From Streptomyces sp. NRRL S-1022 (GTDB lineage Bacteria > Actinomycetota > Actinomycetes > Streptomycetales > Streptomycetaceae): DNA of 64,000 nucleotides. The stretch covers positions 45,932-109,931 of the forward strand of contig NZ_JOIU01000041.1 in NCBI RefSeq assembly GCF_000720135.1, written 5' to 3'. The notes below the pieces were generated by a model. It saw only the letters and a program-made list of their open reading frames with translations, did no database searches and was not told the DNA's origin. The position numbers were made by a program, and so were the translations under genes. Positions 17,873 to 26,415 of this stretch are shown here, piece by piece. Numbering within the stretch: position 1 is the first letter of the stretch; every line of letters starts with the position of its first letter.

Positions 17873-18912
17873 TTGGTCGCCTCCGCGCGCTTGCGGACCC
17901 AGGCATTGAGCAGGGTCGCGAGGAGCAGCATCGCTCCGAGGAAGAACTTGAACCAGTCGGGGTTCCACTCGGCGAAGACGATCCCCTTGCTGGTCATGCC
18001 GAACAGCAGGGCGCCCACGGCCGAGCCGATGGCGCTGCCGTGACCGCCGGTGATCAGGCAGCCGCCGATGACGGCCGCGATGATGTAGATCAGCTCGTTG
18101 CCGACGCCTTCGCCGGACTGGACGGCGTCGAACGAGAACAGCAGGTGCTGGCCGGAGATCCAGGCGCCGAACGCGACGCCCATGTAGAGGCCGATCTTGG
18201 TCCTGGCGACCGGCACGCCGACCGCGCGGGCCGCGTCCTCGTTGCCGCCTACGGCGAAGATCCAGTTTCCGGTGCGGGTGCGCAGCAGGATCCAGGACGC
18301 GAGGGCGACCAGGCCCAGCCACCACAGGATGGTGACCTTGACGTCGACGCCGCCGACGCTGAGCGTGGAGGCGAAGACGGCGTGGGCGCTGGGGAAGCCC
18401 TCCATGTCGGCGATGGTCTTGGTGGAGACCGTGCCGTCGATCAGCTTGGTGAAGCCGAGATTCATGCCGGTGAGCATCAGGAAGGTGCCCAGCGTGATGA
18501 TGAAGCTGGGCAGTTTCGTGCGGGTGAGCATGAAGCCGTTGAAGGCGCCGATCGCGAGGGTGACCAGCAGGGACACGCCCACGCCGACCCAGGTGTTCGC
18601 GGTCAGCTGGTAGCTGACCATCGAGGAGACCAGCGCGGACGAGGTCACCAGGACGCCCGCCGAGAGGTCGAACTCGCCGCCGATCATCAGCAGGGCCACG
18701 GGGACGGCCATGATGCCGATGGCCGAGGAGGCGTAGAGGACCGTGCTCAGGCTGGAGGCGCGCAGGAAGCCGTCGGCGGCGACGGCGAAGAAGACGAAGA
18801 CGGCGAGGGCGCCGACGACCGAGCCCAGTTCCGGGCGGGTGAGCAGCTTCCGCAGCGCGGAGGTCTGCAGAATCCTTTCGTCCCGCGGGTGCTCCTTCGT
18901 GGCCGCGCTCAT
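17869..18912 (-). CDS. Sugar ABC transporter permease (CUT2 type)
   Basis: A 347-aa membrane protein with 8-10 hydrophobic helices. [20 protein letters not shown] and [28 protein letters not shown] are the signature segments of ribose-type permeases (BPD_transp_2), followed by [22 protein letters not shown], the cytosolic coupling loop. ATG 18912 overlaps the stop of the substrate-binding protein by ATGA. It forms a homodimeric channel with the ATPase encoded downstream. Confidence 0.9.
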
Positions 18913-19913
18913 CGGGTGCCCCGCTCGGTGTACTCCGCCAGCGCGGACGCCTGGTCCCTGGTGACGATCTGCGGGCCGGTCAGGACCGGCTTGCCGCCGC
19001 CGAGGACGTCGCCGTTGTACTTGTACAGCCACAGCAGGTCGACGGCCTGGTAGCCCTGGAGGTACGGCTGCTGGTCCACGGCGAAGCCGAGGGTGCCGTC
19101 CCGCAGCGAGGCCGCCACCTTGGCGTTCAGGTCGAAGGTGTCGACCTCGGCCCTGCTGCCCGCGTCCGTCCGCGCCTTCACGGCGGTGTCGGCGTAGGGC
19201 GCGCCGAGGGTGACGACGGAGTCGACGGACCGGTCGGCCTGGAGCTTGGCCTCGATCGCGGACTGCACGTCGGGCATGTTGGTGCCGTTGACGTAGAGCT
19301 TGCGCAGCGTGCCGCGGAAGGTCTTGGCGACACCGTCGCAGCGCTGCTCGTGGCCGACGTTGCCCTGTTCGTGCAGCACGCACAGGGCCTTCTTCTTCCC
19401 GCGCTTGTTCAGCTCCTCGCCGACGGCCTCGCCGGCGACGGTCTCGTCCTGGCCGATGTGGGTGAGGGCGCCGAAGGCCTTGGACTCCTGTGAGCCGGAG
19501 TTCACGGTGATCACCGGGATGCCGGCCTTCTCGGCGCGGGCGACGGCGGCCTTCAGGGCGTCCGGCTTGGCGAGGGTGACGATGATGCCGTCGACCTTCT
19601 TGTCCACGGCCGCGTCCACCAGCTGGGCCTGCTGCTGGGCCTCGTCGTCGTGCGAGTACAGGAAGTTGATGTTGTCCTTCACGGCGGCCTGCTTGGCACC
19701 GCTCTGCACGATGTCCCAGAACGTGTCGCCGTCCCCGGAGTGGGTGATCATCGCGAAGGTCCAGCGGGGGGTGTTCACCGCCGCCCTGCCCTGGGCGGAG
19801 GCGGCCTTGCGGGCGTCCTCCGCCCGCTTGCCGCCGGTGCTGCTGCATCCCGCCAGGGACACGGAGAGTGCCCCCGCCAGCGCTATGCCTACCCAGGTCC
19901 GAAACCGTGCCAC
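18909..19913 (-). CDS. Sugar ABC transporter substrate-binding lipoprotein
   Basis: A 334-aa protein with a lipoprotein signal: [23 protein letters not shown], acylated Cys at residue 23. The mature part is a type I periplasmic-binding fold of the ribose/galactose class ([22 protein letters not shown] at the start, [45 protein letters not shown] near the end). GTG 19913 has AGAAGGG about ten bases upstream. First gene of the uptake operon; its promoter region contains one of two identical ATTGTCCGGACAT sites, so the adjacent GntR protein probably represses it. The sugar is unknown; co-location with a Gfo/Idh dehydrogenase hints at a polyol or inositol-like substrate. Confidence 0.88.
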   Translation of the reverse strand: MARFRTWVGIALAGALSVSLAGCSSTGGKRAEDARKAASAQGRAAVNTPRWTFAMITHSGDGDTFWDIVQSGAKQAAVKDNINFLYSHDDEAQQQAQLVDAAVDKKVDGIIVTLAKPDALKAAVARAEKAGIPVITVNSGSQESKAFGALTHIGQDETVAGEAVGEELNKRGKKKALCVLHEQGNVGHEQRCDGVAKTFRGTLRKLYVNGTNMPDVQSAIEAKLQADRSVDSVVTLGAPYADTAVKARTDAGSRAEVDTFDLNAKVAASLRDGTLGFAVDQQPYLQGYQAVDLLWLYKYNGDVLGGGKPVLTGPQIVTRDQASALAEYTERGTR

Positions 19914-20041
19914 GAGGCCGTGCCCTTCTTGCCGTGTTCGTACAGACGAAAGGGACCGTCGATCGCGTCAGCGGCCCCGAACACTCCAGTATCGAACACG
20001 GGGAACACCCATGACATGACCGGGCGGCCCGCACGGAGGGG

Positions 20042-20054
20042 ATTGTCCGGACAT
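20042..20054. promoter_or_regulatory. Candidate GntR operator, copy 1 (ABC operon side)
   Basis: ATTGTCCGGACAT, with perfect 10-bp palindrome TGTCCGGACA at 20044-20053. It lies 129 bases before the substrate-binding protein start, in the short gap after the gntR stop. The identical 13-mer recurs at 20891-20903 on the other side of gntR. Confidence 0.7.
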
Positions 20055-20076
20055 TGCGACGAAGGCGGTGGGCGGG

Positions 20077-20841
20077 TCAGGAGCGGACGAGCAGCTGGAA
20101 CTCGAAGGAGTAGCGGCTCGGCCGGTAGGTGTGGTCGCCGAACTCCACCGCGCGGCCGGTGTCGTCGAAGGTGGTGCGCTGCATGGTCAGCAGCGGGGCG
20201 CCCTCGGTCTCGCCGAGCCGCTCGGCCTCGGCGGCCGTGGCGCCGCGGGCGCCGATGGACTGGCGGGCACTGTGCAGGGTGATCCCGGCGGAGCGCATCA
20301 GCCGGTACAGGCCGGTGGCCTCCAGCTGGCCGGTGCCGAGGTCGAGCAGGCCCGGCGGCAGGTGGTTGATCAGGTACGCCATCGGTTCGCCGTGGGCGAG
20401 GCGGAGCCGCTCGACGCGGTGGACTTCACTGTCCTCGGCGACGCCGAGCGCGGCGGCGACCGCGGCGGAGGCCGGGACGACCGTGTTGACCAGCACCTTC
20501 GTCGCGGGACGCTGGCCGGCCGCCTCCAGGTCGTCGTACAGGCTGCTCAGCTCCAGGGGGCGTTTGACCTGGCTGTGCACGACCTGGGTGCCCACGCCCC
20601 GGCGCCGGACGAGGAGCCCCTTGTCTACGAGGGACTGGATGGCCTGGCGGACGGTCGGCCGGGACAGGCCGAGCCGTGCGGCCAGCTCGATCTCGTTGCC
20701 CAGCAGGCTGCCCGGAGTGAGACCGCCCTGCTCGATGGCGGCCTCCAGCTGCTGGGAGAGCTGGAAGTACAGGGGCACCGGGGAGCTACGGTCCACGCGG
20801 AGGTCGAGCGCCACGGTCGGGTCCACATCTGATTTCGGCAC
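20077..20841 (-). CDS. GntR-family (HutC/UTRA) transcriptional regulator
   Basis: A 254-aa repressor. Residues about 15-85 are the GntR winged helix (PLYFQLSQQLEAAIEQGGLTPG, NEIELAARLGLSRPTVRQAIQSLVDKGLLVRRRGVGTQV). Residues about 100-250 form a UTRA ligand-binding domain (HRVERLRLAHGEPMAYLINHLP, YSFEFQLLVRS). GTG 20841 was chosen; the open frame upstream runs through the divergent promoter. Two identical palindromes flank the gene, one toward the ABC operon and one in its own divergent promoter, which supports control of the operon, the dehydrogenase and itself. The inducer is probably a phosphorylated form of the imported sugar, as in HutC relatives. Confidence 0.88.
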   Translation of the reverse strand: MPKSDVDPTVALDLRVDRSSPVPLYFQLSQQLEAAIEQGGLTPGSLLGNEIELAARLGLSRPTVRQAIQSLVDKGLLVRRRGVGTQVVHSQVKRPLELSSLYDDLEAAGQRPATKVLVNTVVPASAAVAAALGVAEDSEVHRVERLRLAHGEPMAYLINHLPPGLLDLGTGQLEATGLYRLMRSAGITLHSARQSIGARGATAAEAERLGETEGAPLLTMQRTTFDDTGRAVEFGDHTYRPSRYSFEFQLLVRS

Positions 20842-20890
20842 GGGCCCGAGCGTAGCCCCGTGCCTGGTTGACGGGAAGTTGTGTAGTCCG

Positions 20891-20903
20891 ATTGTCCGGA
20901 CAT
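20891..20903. promoter_or_regulatory. Candidate GntR operator, copy 2 (gntR/dehydrogenase divergent promoter)
   Basis: Second exact copy of ATTGTCCGGACAT (palindrome TGTCCGGACA at 20893-20902), 50 bases upstream of gntR and 42 upstream of the Gfo/Idh gene. A TTGACA at 20909-20914 just downstream could be the -35 box of the dehydrogenase promoter, which would place the operator against it. Confidence 0.7.
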
Positions 20904-20944
20904 ACGCATTGACAGGATACGGGGTCGGCCCGCACTTTGTTCCC

Positions 20945-21961
20945 ATGCGCATCGGGGTCATCGGTACGGGCCGCATCGGCACCCTTCACGCGAGGACGCT
21001 CAGCCGTCACCGCGAGGTGGGGTCCTTGATCCTGACGGACGCGGAGCCGGCGCGGGCGCAGGAGCTGGCGCACCGGCTGGGCGAGACGGCGGCGCCGGGC
21101 GTGGACGAGATCTTCCGCTGGGGTGTGGACGCGGTGGTGATCACCACGGCGACGGCGGCCCACGCCGAGTACATCGGCCGGGCGGCCCGGTCGGGGCTGC
21201 CGGTGTTCTGCGAGAAGCCGATCGCGCTGGACCTGCCGGGCACGCTGCTCGCGCTGGCCGAGGTGGAGACGGCCGGGACGGTGCTGCAGATGGGCTTCCA
21301 GCGGCGGTTCGACGCGGGCTACGCCGGCGCCCGGGAGGCCGTCCGCGACGGCCGGCTCGGCCGGCTGCACACCGTGCGGGCCATGACCTGCGACCAGTCC
21401 CCTCCCCCGGCCGCGTGGCTGCCGCTGTCCGGCGGGCTGTTCCGGGACACGCTGATCCACGACTTCGACGTGCTGCGCTGGGTGACCGGCCGGGAGGTGG
21501 CCGACGTGTACGCCACCGGCTCGGACGGCGGCCCCGCGATGTTCCGGGAGGCCGGGGACGTCGACACGGGCGCGGCGCTGCTCACGCTGGACGACGGCAC
21601 CCTGGCGACGGCTTCGGCGACCCGGCTGAACGGCGCCGGCTACGACGTCCGCATGGAGCTGGCCGGGGAGCGGGACACGGTGGTGGTGGGCCTGGACGAC
21701 CGCACGCCCCTCGCGTCCACCGAGCCGAGCGGGCCGCCGCCCGCGGACAAGCCGTGGACGGGGTTCCTGGACCGGTTCGGGCCCGCGTACGAGGCCGAGC
21801 TGAACGCCTTCGTGGAGGTCGTGCGCGGCGAGCGCGCCAACCCCTGCGACGGCCGCGAGGCGCTGCAGGCGCTGCGGATCGCCGAGGCCTGCGAACGCTC
21901 CCGCCGCGAACACCGCCCGGTACCGCTCACGGAGATCCCGGGCAGCACGGCGTCGTCGTAG
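20945..21961 (+). CDS. Gfo/Idh/MocA-family oxidoreductase
   Basis: A 338-aa NAD(P)-dependent dehydrogenase. N-terminal Rossmann fold MRIGVIGTGRIGTLHARTL, second strand ending SLILTDAEPARAQELA, and the family motif VFCEKPIALD (Lys of the EKP triad) near residue 97. The C-terminal alpha/beta domain contains GLFRDTLIHDFDVLRWVTG, with the Asp/His active-site pair. Members oxidise inositols, sugars and amino-sugar derivatives. It is divergent from gntR and shares its operator, so it probably acts on the sugar brought in by the ABC system. ATG 20945 lies only 42 bases from the operator. The 3' end is duplicated in degenerate form immediately downstream. Confidence 0.88.
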   Translation: MRIGVIGTGRIGTLHARTLSRHREVGSLILTDAEPARAQELAHRLGETAAPGVDEIFRWGVDAVVITTATAAHAEYIGRAARSGLPVFCEKPIALDLPGTLLALAEVETAGTVLQMGFQRRFDAGYAGAREAVRDGRLGRLHTVRAMTCDQSPPPAAWLPLSGGLFRDTLIHDFDVLRWVTGREVADVYATGSDGGPAMFREAGDVDTGAALLTLDDGTLATASATRLNGAGYDVRMELAGERDTVVVGLDDRTPLASTEPSGPPPADKPWTGFLDRFGPAYEAELNAFVEVVRGERANPCDGREALQALRIAEACERSRREHRPVPLTEIPGSTASS

Positions 21962-22320
21962 GTGAGGCCCGCACACCGCCCCCCCCGGGACGGCCGTCGC
22001 ACGACCCGGCGAGCGCGCCACCCCTGCGACACGGGAGGCATCACAGGCGCCGAAGCCTGCGAACGCCCCCACCGCGAACACCGCCCGGGGAGATACCGGG
22101 CGGCACGGGGCCGTCGTAGGCGTCAGGCCCGCACACCGCCCCACCAGGACGGCCGTCGCACGACCCGGCGAGCGCGCCACCCCTGCGACACGGGAGGCAT
22201 CACAGGCGCCGAGGCCTGCGAACGCCCCCGCCGCGAACACCGCCCGGTACCGCTCACGGAGATCCCGGACGGCACGGGGCCGTCGTAGGCGTCAGGTCCG
22301 TGCACCGGCGGCGGGCGGTC
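21827..22320 (+). repeat. Tandem degenerate copies of the dehydrogenase 3' end
   Basis: Three related segments start with GGCGAGCGCGCCA at 21827, 22008 and 22167 (spacing 181 and 159 bp). The first is the authentic gene 3' end. The next two repeat its landmarks (CCTGCGAC, GCCTGCGAACGC, GCGAACACCGCCCGG, CACGGAGATCCCGG, GTCGTAG) but lost the middle and the frame. Copies 2 and 3 are much closer to each other than to the gene, suggesting one old partial duplication and a later one. The 370-bp gap after the gene (21962-22331) holds nothing else I can identify. Confidence 0.85.
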
Positions 22321-22331
22321 GCCGTGTGGTG

Positions 22332-23522
22332 CTACCAGCGCACCGGCAGGGTGCGTACGCCGCGCATCAGGAGGCCGGGCAGCCACTCACCGGGCTCGCC
22401 GTCCAGGGCGAGACCGGGAACCCGGTCCAGGAGGGTGCCGATCGCGACGCGGCCCTCCAGGCGGGCCAGGGGTGCGCCGAGGCAGTAGTGGATGCCGTGG
22501 CCGAAGGCGAGATGGCCGCGGGTGTCGCGGCGGATGTCGAAGGTGTCCGGCTCGGCGTACCGGGCGGTGTCCCGGTCGGCGGCGGTGAGACCGATCAGCA
22601 CGTGCTCGCCCTGTGCGATCGCCGTGCCGCCGATCTCCAACGGCTCGGCGGCGTACCGGAACGTGGCGTTCTCCACCGGGCCCTCCCAGCGCAGCGTCTC
22701 CTCCACCGTGCCGTCCAGGAGGCTGGTGTCGGCGCGCAGGGCGGCCAGTTGCCCGGGGTGGGTGAGCAGGGCGAGGACGGCGTTGCCTATGAGGTTCACC
22801 GTGGTCTCGTGGCCGGCTACGAGCAGCAGGAAGGCCATGCCGCGCAGCTCGTCGGCGGAGAGCCGGTCGCCGTCCTCGGCGGTGGTGCGGATCAGGTCGC
22901 TCAGCAGGTCGCCGGAGGGGCCCGCGCAGCGCTTGTCCTCGATGAGCTCCGTGAGGTACTCGCCGAGGCGGGCCACCGCCTCCTGCTCGGAGTCCGCGTC
23001 GGCCGGTGCGACCACCCCCGTGGAGATCCTCCGGAACTCCGCGCGGTCCACCTCGGGGACGCCGAGCAGCTCACAGATGACGGTGAGGGGCAGCGGATAG
23101 GCGAGGGACTCGATGAGGTCGGCGCGCCCGTGCGGCAGCATCTCGTCGAGCAGGTGGTCGGTGATCTGCTGGATGCGGGGGCGCAGCCGCTCCACCCGCC
23201 GCATCGTGAACGCGCGCGTGACGAGGCCGCGCAGCCGGGTGTGCTGCGGCGGGTCGGCGGCCAGCAGGTACTTGCCGATCAGCTGCTCGTCCAGCGCGGT
23301 CGCGCCGATCTTGCTGCCGTCCTTGGCCAGCCGCGGGTCGGCCAGGGCGGCGCGGGCCTCCTCGTACCCCACGACGAGCCAGCTCTCGTAGCCCTCCTCG
23401 GCTCCCGTCATCCGAATCCGGTGCACCGGGCCCCGCTCGCGCAGCCTCGCGTACAGCGGATGGGGATCGCGCCGGAACGCCTCCCCGAACTCCCCCAGGT
23501 CGACCACCTGTTGCCTGTCCAT
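22332..23522 (-). CDS. Cytochrome P450 (CYP107-like, class I)
   Basis: A 396-aa soluble P450. I-helix oxygen-activation motif AGHETT near residue 237, K-helix EETLR, PERF-region equivalent FDIRRD, and the heme loop FGHGIHYCLG with the Cys ligand near residue 344. Arrangement and length fit bacterial CYP107-type enzymes that hydroxylate macrolides, fatty acids or xenobiotics using ferredoxin and a reductase; neither partner is adjacent. GGAAGGGAG precedes ATG 23522. It lies 72 bases downstream of a two-component response regulator gene in the same direction and could be co-transcribed with it. Confidence 0.9.
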   Translation of the reverse strand: MDRQQVVDLGEFGEAFRRDPHPLYARLRERGPVHRIRMTGAEEGYESWLVVGYEEARAALADPRLAKDGSKIGATALDEQLIGKYLLAADPPQHTRLRGLVTRAFTMRRVERLRPRIQQITDHLLDEMLPHGRADLIESLAYPLPLTVICELLGVPEVDRAEFRRISTGVVAPADADSEQEAVARLGEYLTELIEDKRCAGPSGDLLSDLIRTTAEDGDRLSADELRGMAFLLLVAGHETTVNLIGNAVLALLTHPGQLAALRADTSLLDGTVEETLRWEGPVENATFRYAAEPLEIGGTAIAQGEHVLIGLTAADRDTARYAEPDTFDIRRDTRGHLAFGHGIHYCLGAPLARLEGRVAIGTLLDRVPGLALDGEPGEWLPGLLMRGVRTLPVRW

Positions 23523-23594
23523 CGCTCCCCTTCCGGACCCCCCCGAGGCACACCGGGCACGTCCCGGTGCAGTGTCAACGTCCGCGGCGCCGGT

Positions 23595-24269
23595 TCAGTG
23601 CCCGTCCCCAACGAGTCCCGCGTCGTAGGCGAGCAGGGCGATCTGGACGCGGTTGCCGAGGCCGAGCTTGGCGAGGATGCGGGAGACGTGCGCCTTGACG
23701 GTGGCCACGCTCATGAACAGCTCCGCGGCGATCGCCGCGTTGGCCAGTCCGCGGCCGACGGCGACGGCGACCTCGCGTTCGCGGTCGTTGAGGGCGGCGA
23801 GCCGTTCGCGCGCGCGGGTCTGCCGGGAGTCGGCCGCGCTGACGGCCGCGTGCCGCATCAGCTGCCGGGTGACGGCGGGCGACAGGACCGGGTCGCCGGC
23901 CGCGACCCGGCGGACGGCGTCGACGATCTCGGCGGGCGGGGTGTCCTTGAGCACGAAGCCGGCGGCGCCGGCGCGCAGGGCGTGCAGCACCTGTTCGTCG
24001 GCGTGGAAGGTGGTCAGCACCACGACCTGCGGCGCGTCCGGCCGGGCGCACAGCCGCCGGGTCGCGGTGATGCCGTCCACCGACGGCATCCTGATGTCCA
24101 TCAGCACGACGTCCGGCCGGGCGCGCCGCACGAGTTCCTCGGCCTCCGCGCCGTCGGCGGCCTCACCGACGATCTCGATGTCCCCGGCCCCGCCGATCAT
24201 CAGCGCCAGGCCGGCGCGTACCAGGGGGTCGTCGTCCACGAGGAGGAGTCTGATCGGCGTCGCAGTCAT
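23595..24269 (-). CDS. NarL/LuxR-family response regulator
   Basis: A 224-aa regulator: receiver (IRLLLVDDDPLVRAGL with acidic DDD, phospho-acceptor Asp in DVVLMDIRMPSVDG, TTF and LKDTP) and a C-terminal GerE helix-turn-helix (LNDREREVAVAVGRGLANAAIAAELFMSVATVKAHVSRILAKLGL). All phosphorylation residues are present, unlike the atypical regulator at 7108. It follows the sensor kinase gene by 85 bases and is its cognate partner. Confidence 0.92.
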   Translation of the reverse strand: MTATPIRLLLVDDDPLVRAGLALMIGGAGDIEIVGEAADGAEAEELVRRARPDVVLMDIRMPSVDGITATRRLCARPDAPQVVVLTTFHADEQVLHALRAGAAGFVLKDTPPAEIVDAVRRVAAGDPVLSPAVTRQLMRHAAVSAADSRQTRARERLAALNDREREVAVAVGRGLANAAIAAELFMSVATVKAHVSRILAKLGLGNRVQIALLAYDAGLVGDGH

Positions 24270-24354
24270 GGGGCCACGTAATCACGGGCGGGGACGCGGG
24301 ACGCGGGCAGCGGCCCGGGGCCGCCTCCGGGACGGGGCCGGGTGCGGGCCGGGT

Positions 24355-25614
24355 TCAGGCGCGGGGCCACGGCAGCCACCCCCGTACCTCGAAGCCGCCG
24401 TCGGGGCGCGGGCCGTGGCGCAGGTGCCCCCCGGCCAGCGCGGCGCGTTCCGTGAGGCCGATCAGGCCCTGGCCGGAGCCGGGGACGGCAGGCACCTCGG
24501 CGGGTGGGGCGGGGTGGGTGACCGTGACCGTCAGGCCGTCGCCGGGGGTGCCGGCGAGGCGGACCGTGACCTCGGTGCCGGGGGCGTGCTTGCGGGCGTT
24601 GGTCAGGGCTTCCTGGGCGATGCGGTAGGCGGTGCGGCCGACGGAGGCGGGGACGGCGGCCGGGTCGGCGACGCCGTGGTCCAGGGTGACCTGCATGCCG
24701 GCCTCGCGGGACTCGGCGACCAGGGCGTGCAGGGCGGCCAGGGTCGGCTGGGGGCGCCCGCCGGACGGTTCGTCGGCGTCGCCGGCCCGCAGCACCCCGA
24801 TGATCTCCCGCAGGTCCTGCAGCGCCTCGTGGGCGCTCTCCCGGATCACCCCGGCGGCCCGCGCGACCTCCTCGCGGGGCGCGTCGGGCCGGAACTCCAG
24901 GGCGCCCGCGTGCACGCTCAGCAGGGTGAGCCGGTGGGCGAGCACGTCGTGCATCTCGCGGGCGATGGCCTCGCGGGCCAGCCGCTGCGCCTGCTCGGCC
25001 CGCAGCCCGGCCTCGGTCTCCGCGTGCCGGGCGCGGTCGCGCAGGCTCAGCACGAGCTGGCGTCTGGACCGTACGAACATGCCCCAGCCGACCATCGCCG
25101 CGGTGAGCAGCACGCCCGAGGCGACCGCCACGAGGTACGGCACGTCGGGGTCGGGCCGCAGCCGGAAGAAGACCGGGAGCAGCGCCACGGACACCCCGGC
25201 CACCCAGGCCACGTACCGGAAGGGCCGGTGCACGGCGAGCGTGAACAGGGCGACCACGTCCGCGCCGCCCGCGGTGTTCGACAGGAAGGCGACCGGCACC
25301 ATCGCCACGGCGAGGCCGGCCGGCCACCGGCGCCGCAGCCACACCGCGCCGCAGGCGAGCGCGCCGAGCACCTGGTCCAGGGCTGCGTAGCCGTCCGGGA
25401 GGTCCTCGTGCCGCAGGGTGTCCGCGCTCAGCAGGCCGATCAACACGGCCAGCAGGAAACAGGAGAAGTCGACCACCCAGTCGCGCGCCGTGCGCCGGGG
25501 ACGCCGGCCCGGGGCCGCGGCGTCCGGGGCCAGTTCGTGCACCAGCGCGGACGGGAACAGCCAGCGGCGTCCCGTGAACTGCTGCGGCTCCCGCGCCCGT
25601 TCGTCTTCGCTCAC
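24355..25614 (-). CDS. Two-component sensor histidine kinase (HisKA_3)
   Basis: A 419-aa kinase with four to five transmembrane helices between residues 45 and 180 and almost no extracellular sensing domain. Then comes a dimerisation/phospho-acceptor helix with His in AREMHDVLAHRLTLLSVHA, DesK/NarX style, and a HATPase domain (YRIAQEALTNARKHAPGTEVTV as N-box, GSGQGLIGLTERAALAGG as G-box). Start is GTG 25614. It pairs with the downstream NarL-type regulator. The few extracellular residues suggest it reads a membrane-derived signal. Confidence 0.9.
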   Translation of the reverse strand: MSEDERAREPQQFTGRRWLFPSALVHELAPDAAAPGRRPRRTARDWVVDFSCFLLAVLIGLLSADTLRHEDLPDGYAALDQVLGALACGAVWLRRRWPAGLAVAMVPVAFLSNTAGGADVVALFTLAVHRPFRYVAWVAGVSVALLPVFFRLRPDPDVPYLVAVASGVLLTAAMVGWGMFVRSRRQLVLSLRDRARHAETEAGLRAEQAQRLAREAIAREMHDVLAHRLTLLSVHAGALEFRPDAPREEVARAAGVIRESAHEALQDLREIIGVLRAGDADEPSGGRPQPTLAALHALVAESREAGMQVTLDHGVADPAAVPASVGRTAYRIAQEALTNARKHAPGTEVTVRLAGTPGDGLTVTVTHPAPPAEVPAVPGSGQGLIGLTERAALAGGHLRHGPRPDGGFEVRGWLPWPRA

Positions 25615-25931
25615 GGTCGGTCAATCTACGCACCGGCGGCGCCGTGCCGTCGTCCCGTGCCCGCGATCGCCTACCGGAGGACCGGGAACGTCGACTTAAG
25701 TCGCACCGTGGTGGTCTTTCGGCGACCGGCCGCCGGCGGGGCGCGGCCTTCCGGCAGCGTGCGCTCGTCCCGTGGCCGGCGGAGGGGGGGACCACGGGCA
25801 GGCTGCGGTGGGGTGTCCTCGACGGCTACGAGTTCTGCGCGGGCATCGCGCTGGTCGAGCCGGCGCCGGCCCTGTTCGGCGCCGCCGGGAGCCGCGGGCA
25901 CGGCTGACCCGCGGCCCCGGGCGCCGGTGGG

Positions 25932-26330
25932 TCAGCAGCCGAAGTCGATCAGGTCGAACGTGGCGTAGTGGTCGGGGGTGTAGTAATCCTCCTCGTACCC
26001 GCCGCCCGTGACGATGCGGCGCGCGCCGCGGGTGGTCGAGCCGGGCGTCTTGACCGTGTACTCGTGGTAGTAGCCCGACGGCTGCCTGGGCAGAACGCCC
26101 TCCCGGTTCTGGAAGACGATCCCGTCCTGCGCGTACGGGTAGGGGCCGCCCCGGTCGATCAGGCGCAGGGTGTCGTGGGCCTGCGAGGGCAGTTCGCCGT
26201 AGCAGATGCTGCCGGCCGACACGGACGCCGCGGCGTCGGCGGTGGTGGCGGTGACGGTGCCGCCCACGAGGAGGGCGGACAGGAGCGCGACGGCGGCGCC
26301 GGTGCGGGTGGCGCGTGGGGGGAATCTCAT
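25932..26330 (-). CDS. Secreted guanyl-specific ribonuclease (RNase Sa/barnase family)
   Basis: A 132-aa precursor with a Sec signal peptide (RFPPRATRTGAAVALLSALLVGGTVTATTADAA) and a mature domain of about 96 aa very close to streptomycete RNase Sa: CYGELPSQAHDTLRLI, GPYPYAQDGIVFQNREGVLP, and catalytic Glu in YYHEYTV, Arg in TRGARRIVTGG, His in PDHYATFDLI. Cys near the mature N-terminus and the C-terminal Cys form the conserved disulfide. RNase Sa cleaves RNA after guanosine to 2',3'-cyclic phosphates. No barstar-type inhibitor gene is adjacent. ATG 26330 is used; a GTG two codons upstream is possible. A perfect 16-bp palindrome lies 24 bases upstream. Confidence 0.92.
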   Translation of the reverse strand: MRFPPRATRTGAAVALLSALLVGGTVTATTADAAASVSAGSICYGELPSQAHDTLRLIDRGGPYPYAQDGIVFQNREGVLPRQPSGYYHEYTVKTPGSTTRGARRIVTGGGYEEDYYTPDHYATFDLIDFGC

Positions 26331-26353
26331 GCCCACATGATGACGCGCGTAGA

Positions 26354-26369
26354 CGTTGACATGTCAACG
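26354..26369. promoter_or_regulatory. Perfect 16-bp palindrome upstream of the ribonuclease gene
   Basis: CGTTGACATGTCAACG, a complete dyad inside the 85-bp gap between the ribonuclease start and the stop of the upstream DMT gene. Its size and position fit an operator for a dimeric regulator (MarR or TetR size class), and it embeds TTGACA, a possible -35 box. The regulator is not identifiable here. Confidence 0.6.
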
Positions 26370-26415
26370 ACAAAGTTGAAGATTTTCCGTATCCGTCCGA
26401 GGAGTTTTCGGGGAG

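Noticed and set aside
21827..22320. Possible CRISPR array
   Set aside because: Repeats are about 160 bp and derived from the neighbouring gene end, without short repeats and unique spacers.
25644..25907. 87-codon + strand frame with RLRWGVLDGYEFCAGIALVEPAP
   Set aside because: The C-terminal part looks protein-like and might be a gene remnant, but I see no start signal, domain or relative; too weak to call.
25932..26330. Barnase-barstar style toxin-immunity pair
   Set aside because: No small acidic inhibitor gene adjacent; the protein has a normal Sec signal and matches extracellular RNase Sa.
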